This document shows, piece by piece, positions 43,785 through 54,930 of a stretch of 64,000 bases of DNA. Made by a program: the position numbers and the translations under genes. The notes below the pieces were generated by a model. It did no database searches. It had not been told where the DNA came from and saw only the letters and a program-made list of their open reading frames with translations. Origin of the DNA: Nemertoderma westbladi (Eukaryota > Xenacoelomorpha > Nemertodermatida > Nemertodermatidae); assembly GCA_032718475.1 (NCBI GenBank), contig JAUCBJ010008458.1:1-64000 (forward strand). Direction: 5' to 3'. Every line of letters begins with the position of its first letter. Within the stretch, counting starts at the first letter, position 1.

Positions 43785-46700
43785 TTAGTTTGCGTATCCA
43801 TAATAGTCTGGAGGGCGACTCGAGCGACCAGATCTTGTCGTGGTTGTGCCTGGTGTCACATTCTCTACTCCGAGAGGGTTAGGGCCGGTTCCAATCTCTG
43901 GGTTGCTTTCTACCGTAGTACAACTTTCAGACTCTTCGTCGCTGCTTGTCTCCTGATCAATATCGATATTGTTCTGAATGAACGTTTGTAGGCATGAGTA
44001 CTCTCGAGGGAAGCTGGTTTTGCGGACATCCTGGAGGTGCCTGCGAACCCCTTTCACATAGACTGCCCATTGGTCTACCGCATCCACCCGATGTGGACCA
44101 TTCCATGTGGTGGCACATCAGACATGTTGGGCCGGTTTTATGTACACCAAGTCACCAATTCTAATGTTATGTCTAACGTTTTCCTCTTCTTCCGTTGTAA
44201 TTAGGGTGGTAATTAGGTTAATTTTTGTTGACTCCTGGAAGTTTTCTTTCACGTAATGCCATTCCAGCAAAGCACTGTTCCTGGGGGGTCTGCACATGTC
44301 CCTTGCCTTTCACTTTCCAAGAAGACTTGCTGCAGTTGTGTAGTGACTGAGTTTGTTTTCTCATTTGCAACACGTCGGCAGATGGTGTAATTGGTGGCGC
44401 AATCAATTCCCGTCAGATATTTCCGATCCTCATATTCGGTGAAGTCAACTGAGATTCGACTCCAAGGTTCACTAACCTTGGTTGTTCCTTGTTTTAACTG
44501 TACTGGAGCTGGGTCTATACTATTACACTGGTCACACTCACTACATATTTTCTGTATGATTCTCTTTGGCACAGGTTCTCCGGTGCTCAATTGATGGTCT
44601 AACTTACAGAGATCCGCAGTTCGGTCTTCCCCTTGGTGAGCAATACAATGGATTTCGGTCGCACGATTCGTTTTATTTTCATCCATCTCTACCGCGGCTG
44701 CCATCACCTTGTTGTCGAGTGTTTGGTTGATTCCCCCAGCCTTCACCCAGCTTTGCGGAATCCTGGTCAGTGCATTAGCAATATTTTTTCCCGAGGTTAC
44801 ATGATGTGTCCTCACCGTTAAACTGTATTGCCCTATAGTGTTTACCAGCACATCTAGTCGCCTTCCTATAAGTTTCCTTGACTGGCCTTTTGTCTGTACC
44901 CTATGCAAGTTTCTCACTGCTGCCTCTACCCAGCTGTGTGCTGTGACTGAATCTATATAAAGGTCGATTTCATTTAAATTCCAATCTATAGCTAAGTTAA
45001 TACCTTCAATAGCAGCATCCAGTTCTGCTACATTAATATGAGCTGTGTCATTTTCCTTGCGGAGCCACGAGGCATCCTCAACTACATGACCCCCTATCTT
45101 CACCACAACACCTGTGGATATTGCACTCGCATGTGTCCACACCTCTCCTCTTTCACCATTTTCAACCACCCACTTTCCCTTCACTGGGTCTGACTGATTT
45201 ACTCGAGTTAGTGTTTCGGAAACCATTTCTCGCACCTTGATGTTCACTTGATCATCCCAACCAGTTCCTGCACTACATCGCTGCATCCAAGCACAAGCAG
45301 GGCGTAACCAATTCGCAACTGGATAGTGCCCCCGCAGTTGTCTACATATTGAGTGAACCTCTCTCCAGGTTAGATTCTGTGGGGTATCCTTTCTAATTTC
45401 CGTTTTACATTTCCACATTAAGTGTTCCGAAGGTTTATTCTTGGCCATCTGTAGGCCCAGCACTCTGCACCCCCTCATAACTGGTTCTGCCTCTTTAGTC
45501 CTCAATCCATACATTTTTAAGTGGTTGCGCACAGTTTCAGTTGATATTCTGCTCGTATCTGTATAAATGTCACCTCGGAAGTTATTAGTGGCTTCTTTCA
45601 CGTCTACAGCTTGAGCTAATGCAGTTTCAACAATTGTGTCCATGATCTTTGGCGCTGGCCCCAAGCCAAACCCCATGGTCGTAATAACATACCGCTTTCC
45701 TGCATGAACTACTGTTTGGAAGGGAAGCAGCGATGTATCGATTTTGACTTGCATATATGCCCAGCTTAACTCTATTAAGGCTGTATTTTCTCCCATTTTG
45801 CGCCACTTCCACATCTTCTCATTACATACCGCAGCCTCTCTACCAGGGTAATTTTCTATAAACTCATTTAGTTCTCGATAGTCTAGAACTGGTCGGACCC
45901 TACCTTTTTTTAGGCTCAAACTTCGCCATAATTGGGATTGTACCATGTACTATTCCATGAACTGTACGATCATAGGGTACCATCCATCCCTTTTCTTTCC
46001 ACTCTGCTATGGCAGCTTCGAACATGTCTGCATGTTCTGGTCACACTTTATACTGAGTAACCGAGTTTTTCAGTACTGGAAACACACCGTCTTTCAATTT
46101 CCAGGAAGCCATCCAGGTCTCCCCATCGAAGTTTGCTACAAAGTCAGAATCCTCTATACGGATGGTCCTACATTTGGAGTTTGGTTTCTGTAGAATTTTA
46201 GGATTTATATCCTCCACTATCTCCTTTGCTGCTGCTCCAAAAATTACTGTAGAAAACACCGATGCTCCAAGTCGTTTAATAATATCTGATCCTAAGATTA
46301 AGGATCCCCCATTTACCAGCTGCTCAACTACAGCAAAGGTCCATTCCAACTGGCAGTCCTTGTCCGGTACTCTTTCGAAATCTAAGCATTACTTCTCCTA
46401 TGATCCTCGTTTTGGTATGGCTATCCAACATCGTAATATTGTTTTCTCTGTTATTTTTCTGCTGAATTACTATACCCCATTTCTGACACCATCCTTTTGA
46501 TGCAATACTACACGAACATCCAGTATCTACCAGTGCATCAACGCTCTTCAGTAATGAGGGATAACAGTCGGCGTAGATCGGCCAAATATGTATCTGCATA
46601 TGTATCCATATTTCATAGGCTGCATATGAGGTATCCGCAAAAGCCTCGATCAGTCGTTGCTTGATCAGATTATAATCCTGTTTATTCGCGTCTTCCAATT

Positions 46701-46794
46701 GACATACCACATCATGTGCTGCATCTGTTAAACTCAGCTTTAGATACATAGCCCGACTTTCCTCACTGAGTTGTTTCGATTCTTTCCATTGCAT
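43785..46794 (-). pseudogene. Ty3/gypsy-like retrotransposon, decayed gag-pol
   Basis: Order on the minus strand. 46794-46324: gag end (LSLTDAAHDVVCQLEDANK) fused to a protease with DALVDTGCSCSI. 46349-46041: protease remainder (LILGSDIIKRLG). 45946-44249: reverse transcriptase (PVLDYRELNEFI, TTMGFGLGPAPKIM), RNase H region (WTHAS, NVAELDAAIEG, LYIDSVTAHSWV, TSGKNIANALTRIP), then the integrase zinc region (CSECDQCNS) and core start (ISVDFTEY, LTGIDCATNYT). 44087-43785: C-terminal tail. At the active-site box the usual Asp pair is altered (RGDIYTDTS), one of several signs of inactivity. The gag/protease junction looks deleted. The clade is not assigned. Confidence 0.75.
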
Positions 46795-46874
46795 GTTAGA
46801 TATGAATATAATATAATATAATATGGTTCAGTTCGTAATTAATCACAGGTACCGGTATGACGTATTACTCACAG

Positions 46875-47019
46875 GTACCCAGTAGGCCTACTGCACTCCT
46901 CAATCAGTAACCCAGTACTGCACTCCTGCAACCTCCCTCCTGCTATCAGGCTACCGGTACTAGCAATAAAGAATGTAAAAAATACCGTTAGCCAGTACAG
47001 TGCAGAAGTATGTGTTACC
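46875..47019 (-). repeat. Direct repeat, candidate 5' LTR of the gypsy-like element
   Basis: 145 bp, matching 43467-43617. It lies upstream of the gag remnant. No clear TGG primer-binding site follows it, which weakens the LTR call. Confidence 0.55.
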
Positions 47020-47024
47020 CATCT

Positions 47025-47420
47025 AATATTACCATTAACTATATTTTTGTTATCTAAAACATTTACATTTAATATGCGATATTTAGGAAGCAAAAAGTGC
47101 TGATAAGGCTGATAATAGTCTAACAGTTGAGATAGATAAACATGACTAATTATAACTACAGTATATGCTAGATCTTCGTTCATTACTTGATGCTTGACTC
47201 GCCAAATAAAACACAGTTGAGTTAAGTGGGCAATGGGTCTTTGGGCCACTTGACTAATATGGTGGCCCATTACTATCAAGGTCCAAAACTATAATAATAA
47301 ATAACAATGTTTTAAAAATGATACCCATATCGACCACTGTTATTAATTTATTAAACTATTACAATTCTGTTTCAAATGCCCATTCATGTTAATTGTGTGG
47401 TTGAGAACTGAATCGATTTT
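47025..47420. other. AT-rich DNA, nothing recognised
   Basis: No gene or repeat is seen. Confidence 0.35.
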
Positions 47421-47424
47421 TAGT

Positions 47425-47595
47425 AATTTCAGTTACAGTTACAGTATTCAAAATTCCTAATTACAGTTTCAGTTACAGTTACAGTATTCAAAATTCGCAA
47501 AATTACAGTTACAGAGTTACAGTATCAAAAGAATCATCAAAATCATTCAGTTACAGTTGCAGTTACAGTATAATTACAGTTACAGTTCTCAACAC
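47425..47595. repeat. (CAGTTA)n-rich microsatellite
   Basis: CAGTTACAGTTACAGTA blocks recur about six times, with ATTCAAAATTC interruptions. Confidence 0.85.
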
Positions 47596-47599
47596 TAGG

Positions 47600-48140
47600 T
47601 TAGATTGCCCTTCTTGGGAACTGGCACCAACTTATTTGTTTTCATTTCTTGTTGGACTCTTGTTGCTCGGTACATGTCTACTATGATGGGATAGATGAGC
47701 TTTAAACTCAGGTATTTTAAAGAACTCAGGGGGAACACCAACTACTCTACTGGCACGATTGGTCTAAATGCTCTTTGCAGCAGCCTTCACTTCTGCAAAG
47801 GAGATATCGCCAATGGGAATATCTGGGAGTACAGACTCAGACACTTTTACTTCTATAAAGTTATCAGGCAATGCGCTGTCATTATTGAGGAGCTTTTCAA
47901 AGTGGGCCTTCCAACCATTATTGAGGCGATCGGCTGGTGATTCAGCATTAAGCTTTGGTGGTTGGTTGGCTTTTCCGCCCAGTAAGCAAATTGATCGATT
48001 TCCATGCTTGGGATGATTGCCTGCTGTCGTCAGCATCATTGATGGCATCAACCTGTTGGTTTATTAGCTCCTGTAGATTAACAGAGTACTGCCTGTTCAG
48101 GGACCTAGATGCAGCCTGTACGCTGTTTTACGCCTGTTTT
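47600..48140 (-). pseudogene. LINE family A ORF2 fragment (linker to reverse transcriptase start)
   Basis: The minus frame 48051-47764 includes SPADRLNNGWKAHFEKLLNN and VLPDIPIGDISFAEVKAAA, nearly identical to the + strand copy at 22510-22680. Flanking sequence to 47600 matches the following segment (complement of GTGCCAGTTCCCAAGAAGGG). It is a short dispersed fragment with frame changes. Confidence 0.8.
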
Positions 48141-48149
48141 GAAGACCTT

Positions 48150-49390
48150 TAGCAGTTTAACCTGCCAAAATTTATATGTCTTTTGGTTTATAAATAGACT
48201 TTAACATATGACAAGTATTTAATACCAATAAACACAACATTAGCCGAAGCCAGCCTAGTGCGCGTCCATTCACCCGCTGGATATACCCGGGAGACTGGAT
48301 TCGGAGGGCTTAGATTTTATTGCAGTGTAAGCTTACTGTATTATTCGATTGATCGTTAATAAATAATTTCTGACGAATATTATTCACTTTCGGGAAATAT
48401 TAACAGTTCCTTTAGGACGTGGCGCTCTATCTAGGTAAACAGAGATATGACTTATACTAAACACAACGGTAAGACGGTAAGGCTTATGATTCACGTATGA
48501 GGCGCATTCTTTAGGAAATGCTTAGTTATTAGCCACAATCATGCACACTACCGGTACCGCACAATACTGCACACTAATCTGCCGACCGTCAATGAATTTT
48601 ATCATACATAAAGAGAACCGCAATTGACTCATGTAGTGCTTATCAAATAGCATTAAATTCACTACAAACCACGATAATATAAGTCGCAATCGCTATATGT
48701 AACCTGTCTCTCTAACCTGTAGTGTATCAAGAAAATTGGGAAATTTGGGTTATTTATCGATGTTCTCCAAGTAATAATATTCAACCAACTGATACAAATA
48801 ATGACAACAGTAAAAAGCATTAAGACGGTTTATTAAGATTATAACAATGTAAGATTGTACCGCTGACATACAATAATCGCTGATAACAGTTATACGCTCT
48901 ATAATCTAAGCCTACTAATGTTTCTTCTAAAGTCTGAAAACAAATTGACTCCAGAGCCGGTGTTCTTGGCCTAGATAGAAACAACAAAAAACTCTAAAAC
49001 AGTAAGACTGAACACGCCTAGTACGATCTGTAGAATATCTCCACATCTCAAGTAAAAATCGCTCTGATTGGCTGTTAAGCTGAACAAAGAACCATGTGTC
49101 CAACGGCCGTTTCCATGCCAGCAACCAGCTGTTAGATGTCGTAATCTGAATCATCAAGGCTACACTGTGCTAGAGGATTTGACGCATTGCGGGTTTTGTG
49201 TCTTGCCATGTCCTCCAAAGCACACATATAGAAAAACAACTTTTATGTCCGTTAAAACACCCACACGGTACTTTGCGGGCAAGGGGACTGATTATATCCA
49301 CAAAAGCTTTTACACCGCTCCCAGAAAATGGGATTCAAGTCTATAAATATACAAAATCACAGTTTCTAATATACGTAAATACTCTAAACA
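48150..49390. other. Region 3' of the overlapping-ORF cassette
   Basis: Minus-strand AATAAA at 48834-48829 could end the cassette transcript, about 560 bases after its last stop. No ORF is convincing here. I looked for an LTR matching 54-55 kb or 63.4-64 kb by eye and saw none. Confidence 0.35.
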
Positions 49391-49391
49391 G

Positions 49392-49871
49392 TTAGTCTTT
49401 CTTGCGCGGACGGCGTTTACGCAGTTTTTTAAAGCTGGCCAGAGTCTTTTTCTCTTTGGGGCGAGCCACTTTACAAGGAGGGCTATAACTCCTGGGTGAA
49501 GGGTGCAATATGATTGCATCAGAGGGTGTAGGATTATGGTCGGTGTATCCGCCGGTCGAAGTGCCGGGTTGGTTGACATCAACGTCGGGGGAGAGGGGTC
49601 TAACGGCCTTTAGAGTGCGTTTTAGGACGGCCGCTCTTACGGGTCCTTTACGAGTGGTCTGAACGAGAGCCGTGGGTGGACCGTAGGCAGTCAGAAACTT
49701 CCTGGGTTTAATGGTTCTTTCCAACTCGCGTTCGCGGGCTCGGTATTCGTAAGGCCGTCGATATACTTCCTGTAACTCGGGGTGTGAGTTAACAAATAAG
49801 TCTCCATAGTCTGGATCCTGACGGATAAAATTGATTAAGTTATAGGAATGAAGGTCGCTAGGATTATACAC
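49392..49871 (-). CDS. Cassette ORF e: small basic protein, unknown family
   Basis: 159 codons in a different frame from ORF d, which it overlaps by 8 bases. It has no ATG at the overlap (the frame opens through GTG at 49871), so frameshifting or reinitiation would be needed. The N-terminal half is acidic/aromatic (FIRQDPDYGDLFVNSHPELQ), the middle is rich in Arg/Lys, and residues 95-135 are Pro/Ser/Thr-rich (PSPRSYSPP). The end is strongly basic (FKKLRKRRPRKKD), a nucleic-acid-binding or nuclear-localisation type tail. I do not recognise it. Position and charge fit a nucleoprotein or a C-terminal extension of ORF d. Confidence 0.5.
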   Translation of the reverse strand: MYNPSDLHSYNLINFIRQDPDYGDLFVNSHPELQEVYRRPYEYRARERELERTIKPRKFLTAYGPPTALVQTTRKGPVRAAVLKRTLKAVRPLSPDVDVNQPGTSTGGYTDHNPTPSDAIILHPSPRSYSPPCKVARPKEKKTLASFKKLRKRRPRKKD

Positions 49872-52219
49872 TCCTGAGAAATTTGCGTACGAATTTGGTT
49901 GAAATACATTCTCCGACGCGCTTCAGTAGTTCGTAACTCGATATGCGTGATTTCTGTTCGACAGAAGCGAATAGATAAGGATGGAATGCATAAACTCCTT
50001 TGTAAGCGCGTCCAGGATAATAGCGATGGCGCGAATCACAATGTAAATCAGCGTTCGCTTCCCAAGCTCTGATGTAACGTAGTGTGATCATTTCATCTAC
50101 GCTTTCCAAATCGCGATTAAAAGGGCAATCGAAACTGGCGTGTCCCTTTAGTTGACAATGGTGACATTGAGTCATAAATTGAGGGCAAACCGCAAAAATA
50201 TGCAAGTTATTGAGTCTGCAATATGCGCAATAAATTTCCATCGCAGGTTGTTCGTGGAAATAGGAACAGCGGACGTTTGTGTCCATGGGCGTAACATGGT
50301 CTCTCGATGCGCACAACCGACAATGTTGCCGAGAAACATAGTTGGCATGGCGATAATCGTACGCAGTGAGACACTGTGGACCTTGATACCATCCTAGGAT
50401 GTAATCGTTGTCGCTGTTCCGGGACGCGATAGGCTGAATCTCCTCAGATTCTAGGCATATTGGTTCGTCTTCCCAGTGCATAGCTGAGGTGGGCGTGTCT
50501 GTCTCTTCAAGGGGACCTATTGTCTGAATTTCCACGACAGAATAACCTGTGGGGATTCGAGGTCTTTGTATAACAGAGGAGTGCAAGTTCGATATACAAA
50601 TCTCTTTGAAAATGGCAAATCCAGCGCTATCTAACTTCTCTGCAGCTGAGTTTCTTAGGCTGAGCTTGGTCAAAGCGCGGTCTTTAAATTGGCTATCCAC
50701 GTTGCGGAACGGGGTTAAAAATCGCCGGAAACATTCGAAGCGGATGAATTTATTATGTTCATCTAGCTTAGCGAGTTTGGTCCCAAGTATTAATGGATGG
50801 GCGCGTATAGTACGACTGCACACATCGGCTAGCCAACCGGAAAGTGCGGTGTTTTCAAAGATCGTGTAGATAGCTAAGGAGGGACAGAGTGGAACACTCA
50901 TGAAGCTATACACGGCGCCAGGTGCGGTCAATGGTCCATCAAAGTATAATCGAGAATAATGGTCTCCGTATACTTGTTGATAGTTGATGGGATTTCCGAC
51001 TTTGAAATTCCATCCGTATTCCTGAAAGGCAAGATGTCCGATGGAAGTTCGTTGCACCTTTGTAATGTTGCTGGACGTATTAGCATACATGGTGCGAAAG
51101 AAACCTCGACCTTCTGCCCAGGGAGCAATCAGCTGCGTATCCATGAAAGGATATGGGATATTTTCCATATTCCGAAAGTCGTTTTGGAGATCTCCATAAA
51201 CAGCTGAGCCGATTTTAAGGATTCTTTCGTTGAACAACATCTCGAGTACGGGCTGGGGTAACATCGATCCATCGATACCCATGGCAGGTTTGCGTTCGGT
51301 GTCAATGACGTAACGCTGCGCGAGTTCGAATTTTCCATGTCGGAGATTCTTTTGCGTTTCGGTGAGAGTTTCAAAGGAATAATCAATCACGTCGGAACAC
51401 GCTCGAGTAAACACGTGGGTAGAACCAGCTAATCCGCGTATGTGGATCATGCGCGTAGTTCCTAGTTCTCCGACCGGAACGCTACCTTCATTATCGTAGG
51501 TGACAACTCCATACATCTCAATGACATTAAGAGTTTCATTCCACTCTTTGGTGGCGTTCTCTAGGGTCATCCCTACTGGATGCCACAAGGTGGCGCATTG
51601 GTTAGCGTCAGGGAGATCACTATACTTCATGTGCCGAGTGGTATACGTCTCCACATTTCCATATCTTTGTATTTTCTCTTCTTCAAATAATACATCTAGA
51701 TTCCAATGGACTAATCGAGTTTTAATAAATCCATCGAGATTATAAGGAGGTTCTATATCCTTCTCGATTCGAGAAATGTTATATGGTTTTCTGAATGAGT
51801 TTACCTTTACTAACTGATCCAGATGTTTCTGCAATTGTTCGAGTTCGACAACGTCTAGAGGATTTATTAGTGGTAGAAACTTTAAATTATGCGTCGGGTC
51901 TTCTGGTTTTACCATATAATATTGAGTCAGATTAACGTAATAAGGGTGGTCTTTGATCCCATAAAACGAGTTCTGTAAAGGTCTAGCGCGTATGTTGACA
52001 TCGTGTACCATACGACGGACAAGATCCGCTCGATTGTCCGGAGGTTCAACGAGTATACCGTCAACACGAGCAGCCTCGATTGGCGGACGCTGTAACATAG
52101 GGGCGTCAGCGATAAGATTTTGCGATCCTGTACTGATATCAACAGGTTGGGTTGTATCGTCGCGAAAAGTTTGTCTCCGAAATGTGGAACCATCGAGGGA
52201 TGACGGACGGTTTTAGAGT
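49864..52219 (-). CDS. Cassette ORF d: ~780-codon protein with C-terminal triple zinc-knuckle-like region
   Basis: The frame is open from about 52219; the first ATG is at 52098 (744 codons). The first ~490 residues form a large globular-looking region with many aromatics (YGVVTYDNEGSVPVGELGTT, WAEGRGFFRTMYANTSSNI, YFDGPLTAPGAVYSFMSVPL) and no recognised enzyme motif. Three Cys/His clusters follow at about residues 590-670: HCRLCASRDH, YCAYCRLNNLHIFAVC (Cys-x2-Cys-x5-His-x4-Cys) and CHHCQLKGHASFDC (Cys-x2-Cys-x4-His-x4-Cys). Such arrays bind nucleic acid in retroelement Gag and some viral proteins. There is no signal peptide or membrane segment. A capsid/nucleocapsid role is inferred, not shown. 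It overlaps ORF c by up to ~290 bases in the -1 frame. Confidence 0.6.
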
Positions 52220-53096
52220 AGAGATCTGTCATAAGGATTTGAGCTTCAGGTTGGGCTAAAGCGGCTTCTTCTCTCTCGTCCAATTTAGTGTGTTTCTCCT
52301 CAAGTAGATTTTCCTCCGCTTGTCTCTGTAAGCGTTCATCTAGAAACTCTTGTAGAGAATGCTCGATGTCCTCTTCGAGGTTTTGGATTTCTCTATCGAA
52401 CTGTGGCAAGGCTAACTCCTTCACCGATTGGACTTGTTGTTGTAATTTACGTTTCTCTAAACAATCTTGTGTTCCCTTTCCGATCTTCTGTCGAATAGCG
52501 TCTAAAGCGTTTCTTATAACGCTCTCCTCGACTTCCTTGGCGGGTTGCATCGGGTTTAATCCTGGACGATTGTAAGGATCAAATGGTGATATTAGATGCC
52601 CGCGTCCCAATCCGGCTAAGTAGGATGGGCGAATGTCTAACGAACCCACTACAGGAGCACCACCGATTAATTGTTCGGGTAACACTAAATCTTTGAACAG
52701 GGAATATAGTTCGGGAGGATCAGTGATACTGTTAGGATCAAGAGTTTGAGGTCTCACTAGGGAATGAGGAGGCCTGACCGAGTATTCCGGAACTCTGATC
52801 ATGGGTTTATTTAGTGATCGTTTAAGACGAGCGATCGTAGGTGATACGTCGAACAGGTTTCGCTCGAAACTCCCGTAAGTATAACGCGTAAAGCTGTGTT
52901 TAGCGCAACGTCTCCGCGGATGTTTATGTCTTTCAGTTTGTTGGTTGGGTCTAGGGCATTCGTCACAATAATACCAAAGATGTACGTCCTGTAGAGGAAA
53001 CGCGGGTGATCATTCTCCAGTTTTGCAATATTCTTCCATTTGTTCAAAACTATCCGGGATAACAGGTAGTGGACGGTCGGCGGTAAGATACATCAT
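51927..53096 (-). CDS. Cassette ORF c: Cys/His-containing protein with one in-frame UGA
   Basis: The frame can start at ATG 53096 (a second ATG follows at 53093), inside the end of ORF a. It is interrupted once, by UGA at 53012-53010, and otherwise runs to 51927. After the UGA it has a Cys-x2-Cys pair and a His/Arg/Cys-rich basic stretch (about 52900-52965). From ATG 52802 it continues 291 codons with VRPPHSLVRPQTLDPN, then a long charged helix at about residues 105-190 (LEKRKLQQQVQSVKELALP, IQNLEEDIEHSLQEFLDER, EEKHTKLDEREE), probably a coiled coil. The family is unknown. The UGA fits CpG decay of an Arg codon. The last ~95 codons overlap ORF d. Confidence 0.5.
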
Positions 53097-53625
53097 AGTG
53101 AAATAGAGCCGTTTGAGTTGGGTCATGATGTATACCTTGAGGATATCGAGTCTCTAGGTTCTGCTGACTGGCGATGTTGAGATAAGTTTCTCTCAAAAAT
53201 TCCAGGTAGTCGTTGAAGTCGATGCGTTTATCCGGTTCTTCAACGTTTTCTCTTTCCAGTCTGTTACGAATAGAATTTTCATGTTCTATTCTCGGTTTAT
53301 CGTTACGACTCCGCTGGGTATGATATTTAAATAGAACCATTTCCCTTTCGGTGTCTACATCGTCCGTATCATGTAAATCGATAGGATGGCCGGTAGTTAA
53401 GAAGTCCATATACGTACCATTACGATGCGTATAGCGAGCGGTGAATTTTCGATAGTCCAATTCACGCGTAAGTTGCTCTTGGGACATCGGCGGTTCGATA
53501 TAACGACCATCGTCCTCCGTAATGGTTGGATCGGCTTCACCGCGTATCAAGCTATCCACAAATGCTCGTAAAGGTAGAGTATATCGCTCCCTGATACCAA
53601 GATCATCTTCTATCAACTCCGTCAT
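53050..53625 (-). CDS. Cassette ORF a: 191-aa acidic helical protein, unknown family
   Basis: ATG at 53625, with the sequence ATATGACGG at the start. 191 codons, acidic and helix-rich (DDLGIRERYTLPLRAFVDSL, LDYRKFTARYTH, RIDFNDYLEFLRETYLNIA). No Cys clusters, signal peptide or membrane span. It overlaps the candidate start of ORF c by 47 bases. It is the first ORF after the 1.6-kb spacer that follows the BEL/Pao integrase, and about 300 bases after a possible primer-binding site at 53948-53931. I do not recognise the family. Confidence 0.5.
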   Translation of the reverse strand: MTELIEDDLGIRERYTLPLRAFVDSLIRGEADPTITEDDGRYIEPPMSQEQLTRELDYRKFTARYTHRNGTYMDFLTTGHPIDLHDTDDVDTEREMVLFKYHTQRSRNDKPRIEHENSIRNRLERENVEEPDKRIDFNDYLEFLRETYLNIASQQNLETRYPQGIHHDPTQTALFHYDVSYRRPSTTCYPG

Positions 53626-53929
53626 ATCTGCTATTTGGGTTTATTAATATTATAATGAGTTTATGTTTAGGCGAGCGGGCGTCGCTGCCTATCTTTCTTT
53701 GCCCCCGGACAGTGGGATTCTCAGCGCCGATGTACCGTTGTCGCGGTGTTTACGCCAACATGTAGCAACAGCACGACAACGATAACCGGCACAAGTCACT
53801 CCACTGTCCATCCCAAAGGCTTGAATCCACTTTAGGTTCTTTCTATAGTAGAGTTAGGGTTACTTTCACAATTGCGACTAGCAACTGTAAACACACTTTA
53901 GCAGTAACATTCACCTATAAACGCACAAA

Positions 53930-53948
53930 TTCCACACAACTGTCACCA
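53930..53948 (-). other. Possible tRNA primer-binding site upstream of the cassette
   Basis: On the minus strand TGGTGACAGTTGTGTGG follows ...TGTACAAT. TGG after a CA-containing end is the layout seen in the BEL/Pao element at 21706-21724. There is no confirmed LTR next to it. Confidence 0.25.
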
Positions 53949-54439
53949 ATTGTACACATACAGGCCATTTGTCCGTTAGTCAGTGCCTTCCAGAATGTCA
54001 CGTTATTACTGTGTGTCCTTGGATACTAACCGTTTGCTATGTATTCTCTATGCTATGCAATGGGACAAGCTTTCTATTGTTCTTTTAACTTGCTTCTAAT
54101 TCTAGCGTGGGTGTTGCTATGGTGACATTATGGAAAGCTAGCGGTAGAATTAGGGTAATTCTCATGCATACAGATCTGGAATGCTATTTAATAGTAATTC
54201 TTTAATTGTCAATATCCTCTTTATGCATGATTTTATTAATTTTATCGGCTATTGACTATATGTTGGAGATTCTCGCACTCTAATACGCTCAATAGGATGA
54301 ATCTCCGCTCCCATGATCTATTAATTAATGGAATTTTGGGAATGTTATAAATTGCACAAAATGACAATTTATGAAATTCATTTAAGATATGAATTTAAAT
54401 TTATTCCCGTGAATTTTATTATTTGATGGTAAAATTGAC

Positions 54440-54720
54440 ACAATTTTATTCCAGAGCATGTCTGGGGACCTAGGATCCTTAATTCTATAAAATTGTCTTT
54501 TAAGAGTATCGGTAAGTGCTGCGATATCTTAATTGATTAGAAATTTTAAAGGATCTGTATTTTACAGATTTTAATAAATATTAAATTAATATTTAAGATA
54601 GGCACCGATTTATTCCAGAACTTGTCTGGGGACGTTAACCACTGATTCTAGAATTTGTCTTTCAAGTATATCGGTGGGTGCCGCAATATCTTAATCGACT
54701 AAAATTACAGATGGTCAAAA
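54440..54720. repeat. Two diverged direct repeats, about 165 bp apart
   Basis: TCTGGGGAC...GATTCTA-like, then TTGTCTTT.AAG.(A)TATCGGT and GATATCTTAAT segments occur at about 54440-54540 and 54610-54705. Confidence 0.7.
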
Positions 54721-54809
54721 GGTTTAACAGATTTATTTGCGTTTTACGCTACTGTTATAGGGACATCACGCTACTATATGTATTATCTAATATAAAGTAG
54801 AAGAGAAAT

Positions 54810-54930
54810 ATCGCACGAAGCAATGTCAGTGTGAAGAGGCAAGTCGTTTCCAAGGTCTACCCAGAGCTTGGTTTAGCCGAGACACGAGGATCTGAACTTT
54901 GCATTCCTAATACTCTGCCTACCAATAATA
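54810..54930 (-). mobile_element. Possible tRNA-derived SINE
   Basis: On the minus strand TGGTAGGCAGAGTATTAGGA resembles an A-box region. GTTCAGATCC about 18 bases later resembles a B box. A body with GACCTTGGAAACGACTTGCC follows, similar to conserved SINE core sequences. Confidence 0.4.

Noticed and set aside
49068-49395. Plus-strand frames of 65-92 codons downstream of the cassette
   Set aside because: No start context, no motif and no splice support; they lie over the probable 3' UTR of the minus-strand cassette.
53010-53012. UGA in cassette ORF c as selenocysteine or programmed readthrough
   Set aside because: No stem-loop or conserved context is seen; simple CpG-to-TpG decay explains it and other breaks in the same region.
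52811-53047. 78-codon minus frame (53047-52811) as a separate gene
   Set aside because: It lies in a third frame over the span where ORF c gives a better protein-like reading with a Cys-x2-Cys pair.
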